The notes beneath the pieces were generated by a model. The model was not told the DNA's origin and did no database searches. It saw only the letters and a list, made by a program, of their open reading frames with translations. The position numbers and the translations under genes were made by a program. Below, piece by piece: positions 59,243 through 64,000 of a stretch of 64,000 nucleotides of DNA. The first letter of the stretch is position 1. Every line of letters begins with the position of its first letter. The stretch is from Nitrospirota bacterium (GTDB lineage: Bacteria; Nitrospirota; Thermodesulfovibrionia; Thermodesulfovibrionales; Dissulfurispiraceae): NCBI GenBank assembly GCA_040752355.1, contig JBFMHE010000007.1, positions 87,185-151,184 of the forward strand, in the 5' to 3' direction.

Positions 59243-61282
59243 ATGAAAGGCTACTTTCTCATCGTCGGCACGCTCGTCTTCGTCGTATCCGGCCTTATTA
59301 CGCTCAATATCTTCTTCCAGCAGTCGCTCCAGATGGAGATCGCCGAGCAGTTCAACCGCCAGCAGCTCCTGCTCTCCCGCTCCATCGCCGACAACATAGA
59401 ATCGCATCTCCAGCACGAGAAGGCGGAGCTCCTCCTGATCTCCCGTATCCTCTCCGAAGTCGATATCAGGAAGAACCCCTCCCTGCTGCAGGAGGAGATC
59501 ACCCCGGCGTACACCAAGCTCACCAATACCGGCATCGGGCTGATTGACGCGGAGGGGAGCCTCCTCTTTTTCAAAGGGGACCCTGCGCTGGTGAGACCCG
59601 TCGTTCCCGCTATGCTCGGAAAGGCCCGGGAGGCCGGTCCGGGCGGCACTGCGCTGCTCGAGTCCGCAGGCGCCCTCTTCACCCTGGCGCCGCTCTACCG
59701 GCAGCAGCGGCTCGAGGCCGTCGTCTTCTTCTGGACCAGGATCGATGCTATCGCGCATACCTATGTAAGCAGCATCAAGTCCGGCAGCAGGGGATATGCA
59801 TGGATGATGGACAGGAGCGGCAACCTCCTCTACCATCCCACCCAGCCCGACATGGTGGGGAAAAACCTTTACAAGGCGGATGCCACCTGCTTCAAGTGCC
59901 ACCTGAGCTTCGATCTCGAGAAGAAGATCATCGAGGGCAAGACGGACAGCTTCGGGAGGCACATCGCCCCCTCGGGAGAGGACAAGATCATCGCCTTCTC
60001 CACCGCCCAGTTCGGCGGCCTCACCTGGGTGATCGCCATCTCGTCGCCGTATTCCGAGGTGACCCGCACGACCCGCAACAGCATGGAGATCTATTCCTAC
60101 CTGATCATCTCCATCTTCGTGACCACGAGCATCGTCTCGGCCATGCTCATCGTGTTCAACAAGAAGAGGATCACGGCGGAGTCGGTGGCGCGGCGCAAGG
60201 AAGAGCTCGAGCGCTATGCCGTCGAGCTCGAGGAGCGGGTGAACGACCGGACCGCGGAGCTCGCAGGCGAAAAGGAAAAGCTGAACACGATCGTGAGCGC
60301 CATCGGCAGCGGCATCGTGCTGATCACCAGAGGGGGAAGGATACAGTGGACGAACCAGGCCTTCGCAGAGATGGCCGGCGGGGACATGGTGGGAAGGACC
60401 TGCGAGGAGGTCTGCCGGGACTGCACCATGCTCGAAAACTACGACAGCGATGATATCGACACCGTCATCGTCTCGAACCTCTTCGGCAAGAGAGACAAGT
60501 TCTTCCAGGTGACTACGGCGCCGGTGAGAGGGGCGGACGGGGAGCTGCACGGCTACATCAGGCTCATACAGGACGTCACCGAGATCAAGAAGATGGAACA
60601 GCAGATCATGCACTCCGAAAAGCTCGCTTCCATCGGCAGGCTCGCGGCGGGCATCGCCCACGAAATCGGCAACCCCCTCACCTCCATCTTCTCCTTTGTC
60701 CAGATCCTCAGGGAGATGGAGGAGGACTCGTTCAAGCGGGAAAGCCTCGAGACGATCTATTTCCATATCAACCGGATCTCGGAGATACTGAAGCAGCTCT
60801 CGGGCTTCTCGAAAATGCCGGCCAGCGGGGGGATGACGAGCGCCTGCTCGCTCAACGAGATCATCGAGACCTCGGTCAATCTGATCCAGTACGACAGGAA
60901 AGCGAAGAGCACTGCCATCGTCAAGGAGCTCGCGCCGTCGCTGCCGGATGTCGTCTGCGACTCCAACCAGCTCTCCCAGGTGTTCGTGAACCTCACGCTC
61001 AACGCCATGGACGCCATGCCCGACGGCGGCACACTCACCGTACGGAGCTTCCTCGAAGACGGCGCCGTCGTGGTGCAGTTCCGGGATACCGGGACCGGCA
61101 TCCCGAAAGAGGACGTGAACAAAATTTTCGACCCCTTCTATACGACCAAGGAGAAAGGGACCGGGCTCGGGCTCGCGGTCAGTTATAATATAATAAAAAA
61201 GATGAACGGGACGTTGACCGTCGAGAGCGAGCCCGGGAAAGGGACGACCTTCGTTATCTCCCTTCCGGTCAAAGGAGCATGA
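59243..61282 (+). CDS. Transmembrane histidine kinase with periplasmic c-type haem motif
   Basis: This 679-residue sensor has membrane helices at about 4-24 and 285-305 that enclose a 260-residue periplasmic Cache-like domain. That domain contains CFKCH at residues 216-220, a c-type haem-binding motif followed by other His residues. Inside the cell come a coiled coil, a PAS domain (about 345-450), and the kinase core with His in [38 protein letters not shown] and GTGLGLAVSYNII. It likely senses redox state or a gas such as NO, CO or O2. Its stop overlaps the start of an NtrC-type partner (4 nt), so the two form one signalling pair. Confidence 0.88.
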   Translation: MKGYFLIVGTLVFVVSGLITLNIFFQQSLQMEIAEQFNRQQLLLSRSIADNIESHLQHEKAELLLISRILSEVDIRKNPSLLQEEITPAYTKLTNTGIGLIDAEGSLLFFKGDPALVRPVVPAMLGKAREAGPGGTALLESAGALFTLAPLYRQQRLEAVVFFWTRIDAIAHTYVSSIKSGSRGYAWMMDRSGNLLYHPTQPDMVGKNLYKADATCFKCHLSFDLEKKIIEGKTDSFGRHIAPSGEDKIIAFSTAQFGGLTWVIAISSPYSEVTRTTRNSMEIYSYLIISIFVTTSIVSAMLIVFNKKRITAESVARRKEELERYAVELEERVNDRTAELAGEKEKLNTIVSAIGSGIVLITRGGRIQWTNQAFAEMAGGDMVGRTCEEVCRDCTMLENYDSDDIDTVIVSNLFGKRDKFFQVTTAPVRGADGELHGYIRLIQDVTEIKKMEQQIMHSEKLASIGRLAAGIAHEIGNPLTSIFSFVQILREMEEDSFKRESLETIYFHINRISEILKQLSGFSKMPASGGMTSACSLNEIIETSVNLIQYDRKAKSTAIVKELAPSLPDVVCDSNQLSQVFVNLTLNAMDAMPDGGTLTVRSFLEDGAVVVQFRDTGTGIPKEDVNKIFDPFYTTKEKGTGLGLAVSYNIIKKMNGTLTVESEPGKGTTFVISLPVKGA

Positions 61283-62631
61283 AGCCGAAGATACTCATAG
61301 TGGACGACGAGCAGGACATCTGCAAGGCCCTCGCCTTCCTGCTCAGACGGGAGGAGTATGAGGTCGTCACTGCTGCGAGCGGCGAGGAGGCCGTCGAGAG
61401 AATCGCCGGGGAGAGCTTCGATGTGATCCTCACCGATCTCAAGATGGGCAAGGTCGACGGCATGGCGGTCCTCGAGAAGGCGAGAGAGCTCGCGCCCGAC
61501 ACGCCGGTGCTCATCATGACCGCGTTCGCTTCCATAGAATCCGCGGTCGAGGCGATGCGCAAGGGCGCGGCCGATTATATCGTCAAGCCCTTCCATAACG
61601 AGGAGATCCGGCTGACCATCAGGCGGGTGCTCGAGCAGAAGCGGCTCATGACCGAAAACATCGCCCTCAAGCAGCAGATCAGCCAGCGACTGGATGCCTG
61701 CAGGGAGTTCGTTGCGAACTCCGAGTCGATGATGAAGATCGTCGAGACGCTCGAGAAGGTGATCCCGACGAAGAGCACTATCCTCATACTGGGTGAAAGC
61801 GGAACCGGGAAGGGACTGGTTGCCGAGCTCATTCACTGCAACAGCCCCCGGCGGGACAAGCCGTTCATATCGATCAACTGCTCCGCCATTCCCGAAGGGC
61901 TCCTCGAATCCGAGCTCTTCGGGTACAAGCGGGGCGCTTTCACCGGCGCGGTAGCGGACAAGCTGGGGCTCATTCCCCTTGCCCACCAGGGCACCCTCTT
62001 CCTCGATGAGATCGGGGACATGCCGCTTACCCTCCAGGCCAAGCTCCTGAAGATACTCGAAACAGGAGAGGTCTATCCCCTCGGCGATACGAAGCCGAAG
62101 GTGGTCGATATACGGCTCGTCGCAGCGACCAACGCGAACCTGGAGCAGCGGGTCAAGGAGGGGAAATTCCGCGAAGACCTCTACTACCGCCTCAATGTCA
62201 TAGAGATAAACATCCCCCCCCTCAGGGAGCGCAAGGACGATATCGAGATCATCGCCCGCCATTTCCTGAAGAAGTTTGCGGAGGTCCACCAAAAACCGGT
62301 CAAGGGCATCGACAGCCAGGCGCTCGCTGCATTGCTCTCCTACTCCTGGCCCGGCAACGTGCGCGAGTTGGGCAATGTCGTCGAGCGTTCGGTCGTGCTC
62401 GCCGGGGGAGACCTCATTACGGTGGACGACCTGCCCGACAAGCTGAAAAAGACCGGGCAGGAGCAGGAGAGCGCGCCGCTCAAGGCGTACCTCGGCGACT
62501 ATGAAAAAAATCTCTTGATAAAGATGTACCAGGCCCACGGCAAGAGCAAGGAAGAGACCGCCAGGGCTCTCGGCATAGACCTGGCGACGCTCTACCGGAA
62601 ATTCAAGAAGTACGGGATCGAGGCCGAATGA
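61279..62631 (+). CDS. NtrC-type sigma-54-dependent response regulator
   Basis: This 450-residue protein has a receiver domain (ILIVDDEQDICKALAFLL, Asp in VILTDLKMGKVDG). An AAA+ activator domain follows, with Walker A GESGTGKGLVAELIH, the sigma-54 contact motif GAFTGA in YKRGAFTGAVAD, Walker B GTLFLDEIGDM, and LRERKDDIE. A Fis-type helix-turn-helix ends the protein (EETARALGIDLATLYRKFKK). It should activate sigma-54 promoters when phosphorylated by the haem-c kinase encoded just upstream. Target genes are not evident in the window. It overlaps the following small membrane gene by 4 nt. Confidence 0.95.
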   Translation: MKPKILIVDDEQDICKALAFLLRREEYEVVTAASGEEAVERIAGESFDVILTDLKMGKVDGMAVLEKARELAPDTPVLIMTAFASIESAVEAMRKGAADYIVKPFHNEEIRLTIRRVLEQKRLMTENIALKQQISQRLDACREFVANSESMMKIVETLEKVIPTKSTILILGESGTGKGLVAELIHCNSPRRDKPFISINCSAIPEGLLESELFGYKRGAFTGAVADKLGLIPLAHQGTLFLDEIGDMPLTLQAKLLKILETGEVYPLGDTKPKVVDIRLVAATNANLEQRVKEGKFREDLYYRLNVIEINIPPLRERKDDIEIIARHFLKKFAEVHQKPVKGIDSQALAALLSYSWPGNVRELGNVVERSVVLAGGDLITVDDLPDKLKKTGQEQESAPLKAYLGDYEKNLLIKMYQAHGKSKEETARALGIDLATLYRKFKKYGIEAE

Positions 62632-62921
62632 AGAAGGCGTTCTATATCGGCGCGGCGCTCGGCGCCCTCCTCGGAGCGGTCGTGGCCCTGAGCATGGACC
62701 TCCTGCTCGGCCAGAGCCTCGGGAGCGGATGGAGCGAGGCGGTCGCCAACGACCTCAACCGCCTCTTCAATACCACCTTTCCTCACGACCATATCCTCGT
62801 CCTCTTCGGCGTCGTCGTCGCCATCGGCATCATCAGCGCCTTCGGCGCCTTCATCGGCGGCGTCTGCAGCGTCATGGTCGCCCGCCTCTTCATGATGCTC
62901 GCCAAAGAGGAAGAGGAATAG
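62628..62921 (+). CDS. Small membrane protein downstream of the NtrC regulator
   Basis: This 97-residue protein has two hydrophobic segments (about 5-27 and 56-90), rich in Gly and Ala, with an acidic C-terminus AKEEEE. The start ATG overlaps the stop of the response-regulator gene (ATGA), so the two are translationally coupled. No family is recognised. Its tie to a haem-c sensor and regulator suggests a membrane role in the same signalling pathway, but this is only context. Confidence 0.6.
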   Translation: MKKAFYIGAALGALLGAVVALSMDLLLGQSLGSGWSEAVANDLNRLFNTTFPHDHILVLFGVVVAIGIISAFGAFIGGVCSVMVARLFMMLAKEEEE

Positions 62922-62928
62922 CGCCGCT

Positions 62929-63264
62929 CTAGAGAGGCGCCCCTGAGCCAGGGCCTCCCTTCGACGACCGCATCATGTCGTTTCTCGCTTCCTTGACCGC
63001 TCCTTCGAGGGCTGCATAACACTCGTTCAAGTGCAGAACAACATCAGCCGTTCGCCCCTTTCGCTCCCGAGACGTTTCGATCCGGGCCAGCTCGGTCAGC
63101 AGCCCTCGTATCCGGGTGACGGCGCCGATAATGCCGAGGGCCTGATCGATCGTCATCTCGTTCTTGCTCAGCACGCTCTCTGACTCCCGGAAGAGCTCCT
63201 CCAGGACGCAGCATACGCTCTCGACGTCGTTTGAGGCATTGATCTTCCTGATTATCTCGTGCAC
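62929..63264 (-). CDS. Hypothetical helical protein next to cheW
   Basis: This 111-residue protein is mostly helical. Its segments EMTIDQALGIIGAVTRIRGLL and TADVVLHLNECYAALEGAV show no known motif. The ATG at 63264 is followed downstream by a low-complexity Gly/Ser/Pro end. It is transcribed leftward, 11 bp after the cheW stop, so it probably belongs to the same chemotaxis transcript. It may be a small adaptor, but no function can be assigned. Confidence 0.6.
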   Translation of the reverse strand: MHEIIRKINASNDVESVCCVLEELFRESESVLSKNEMTIDQALGIIGAVTRIRGLLTELARIETSRERKGRTADVVLHLNECYAALEGAVKEARNDMMRSSKGGPGSGAPL

Positions 63265-63275
63265 CAGCCGACCTC

Positions 63276-63800
63276 CTATCTCTGCTGCGCTTCAGCCTCC
63301 TCAGCATCCACTTGCATGCCGCAGCCGTCGTGCACCAGGGCAAGCTCGCCACCGGAAAAGATTTTATCGATGTCGAGTATGATGACGAACTGGTCATCCC
63401 GCTTCCCCATACCTTTGATGAAACTGTTATTAAGACGGGTGCCGATCCTGGGGGCGGGCTCGATGCTCTCCGGCTCCAGCTCGATCACCTCCTGCACCGA
63501 ATCAGCCAGCGCCCCCAGCACCGTGGTCTCGCCGTCTATTGCAACCTCGACGATGATACTGCAGGTAGTGACGGTCCTCTCGGTCCTGCTCATCCCGAAC
63601 TTCAGCCGCATATCCACCACCGGCACTACTGCCCCCCTCAGGTTGATCACTCCCCTCATGAAATCCGGGGTCTGTGGCACCTTGGTCACCGACGTGAAGT
63701 CGAGCACCTCCCTGACCTTGGCGATCTCTACCGCAAAGACCTCGCCATCCAGCGTGAAGGTGAGATACTGCGCAATGTCTGCTATCCTCTCTGCACTCAT
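63276..63800 (-). CDS. cheW: Chemotaxis coupling protein CheW
   Basis: CheW links chemoreceptors to the CheA kinase. The 174-residue protein has the two SH3-like beta subdomains of the family, with YLTFTLDGEVFAVEIAKVREVL, GVINLRGAVVPVVDMRLKF and LGALADSVQEVIELEPESIE, ending ILDIDKIFSG. It lies downstream of a methyl-accepting protein gene in the same orientation, 10 bp from it. The C-terminal 15 residues are acidic and glutamine-rich, longer than in typical CheW. Confidence 0.93.
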   Translation of the reverse strand: MSAERIADIAQYLTFTLDGEVFAVEIAKVREVLDFTSVTKVPQTPDFMRGVINLRGAVVPVVDMRLKFGMSRTERTVTTCSIIVEVAIDGETTVLGALADSVQEVIELEPESIEPAPRIGTRLNNSFIKGMGKRDDQFVIILDIDKIFSGGELALVHDGCGMQVDAEEAEAQQR

Positions 63801-63810
63801 ATGCCCCTCC

Positions 63811-64000
63811 CTAGAATTTCTCGAATGCGTCGTCCAGGTGGTCCCCTCCGTTGCCGCTCATCTTCAGGGCAACCCCGGCACGGCTGCCGCTCCTTTCCGC
63901 TGCATGCTGCTGAGGGGCATGCGTGATAGGGGCCATCTTTGCCTTTTGCGGCCCCTTTGAAATCCCTTTCGGTGCAGCAGGAATAGACTGCCTTCTGGCC
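63811..64000 (-). CDS. Methyl-accepting chemotaxis protein, C-terminal end (cut by window edge)
   Basis: The frame is open from the right edge to TAG at 63811-63813 and encodes 62 residues. It is a Pro/Ala/Gln-rich linker followed by GGDHLDDAFEKF at the very end. MCPs often end with a low-complexity linker and a short acidic-aromatic tail of the form LDDxFEKF or similar, and the gene lies directly before cheW, so an MCP C-terminus is the best reading. The signalling domain itself lies outside the window. Confidence 0.6.
   Translation of the reverse strand, partial: ARRQSIPAAPKGISKGPQKAKMAPITHAPQQHAAERSGSRAGVALKMSGNGGDHLDDAFEKF

Overview
This window is about 64 kb of GC-rich, densely coded bacterial chromosome. 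It carries no insertion sequences, no CRISPR array and no rRNA. It holds an acetyl-CoA synthase/corrinoid protein cluster with its CooC ATPase, ThyX and TrmFO, a UGA-containing selD, a c-type-haem histidine kinase and a GH57 branching enzyme. This set suggests an anaerobic or microaerophilic chemotroph with a Wood-Ljungdahl pathway. A Nitrospirota (Thermodesulfovibrionia-like) or deltaproteobacterial/Desulfobacterota genome fits best; that placement is inference from gene content.

Layout. 1-5.2 kb (minus strand): cooC, then acsE-acsD-acsC-acsB, with acsB running off the left edge. The AT-rich acsE leader carries repeated TCGTTT-type motifs. 5.3-12.4 kb: a HAD phosphatase, a small membrane ORF, the trmFO-xerC-hslV-hslU block, an RlpA-like lipoprotein and argB. 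12.4-20.4 kb: a four-CBS diguanylate cyclase, endonuclease IV, an RHH/PIN toxin-antitoxin pair, ileS-lspA, two paralogous TPR proteins and a heptamer-repeat spacer. 20.4-25.8 kb: pyruvate dehydrogenase E1alpha-E1beta-E2, the alpha half of an ADP-forming acyl-CoA synthetase and an unknown protein. 25.8-26.8 kb: a DUF421 gene remnant and a Phd/PIN pair whose toxin lacks its first catalytic Asp.

27-38.8 kb is an apparent osmoadaptation and cell-envelope island. It holds a GT81-type glucosyl/mannosyl-3-phosphoglycerate synthase, SH3b, coiled-coil and M23 envelope proteins, a DUF5752 protein with a TreT-like trehalose synthase, a trehalose-6-phosphate synthase fused to a transmembrane HAMP sensor, an otsB remnant, a second glycosyltransferase, an MscS-related membrane protein and a ClC channel with CBS domains. 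The sensor-OtsA fusion beside a decayed phosphatase is the most unusual system seen here.

39-53.7 kb: YchJ, an AMP-forming acyl-CoA ligase, the beta half of the ADP-forming synthetase (16 kb from alpha), thyX, a site-2 protease, hisB, the rpsU-yqeY-dnaG-rpoD macromolecular-synthesis locus, tRNA-Met, a zinc-ribbon coiled-coil protein, a LysR regulator, and selD followed by a GH57 branching enzyme. selD contains an in-frame UGA (Sec) codon with a SECIS-like hairpin, so ordinary ORF calling truncates it.

53.9-64 kb is signal transduction: a REC-PAS-histidine kinase, two RpfG-like receiver proteins (one ending in a double zinc ribbon), rho with a 240-nt leader, a PaaI thioesterase, a periplasmic haem-c histidine kinase with an NtrC-type partner, and the start of a chemotaxis locus (cheW, mcp end).

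A cross-cutting observation is that several genes (ileS, the first TPR gene, pdhA, acdB, lysR, selD) have a sigma-70 -10 box only 6-10 nt before the start codon and no Shine-Dalgarno sequence, which suggests leaderless mRNAs.
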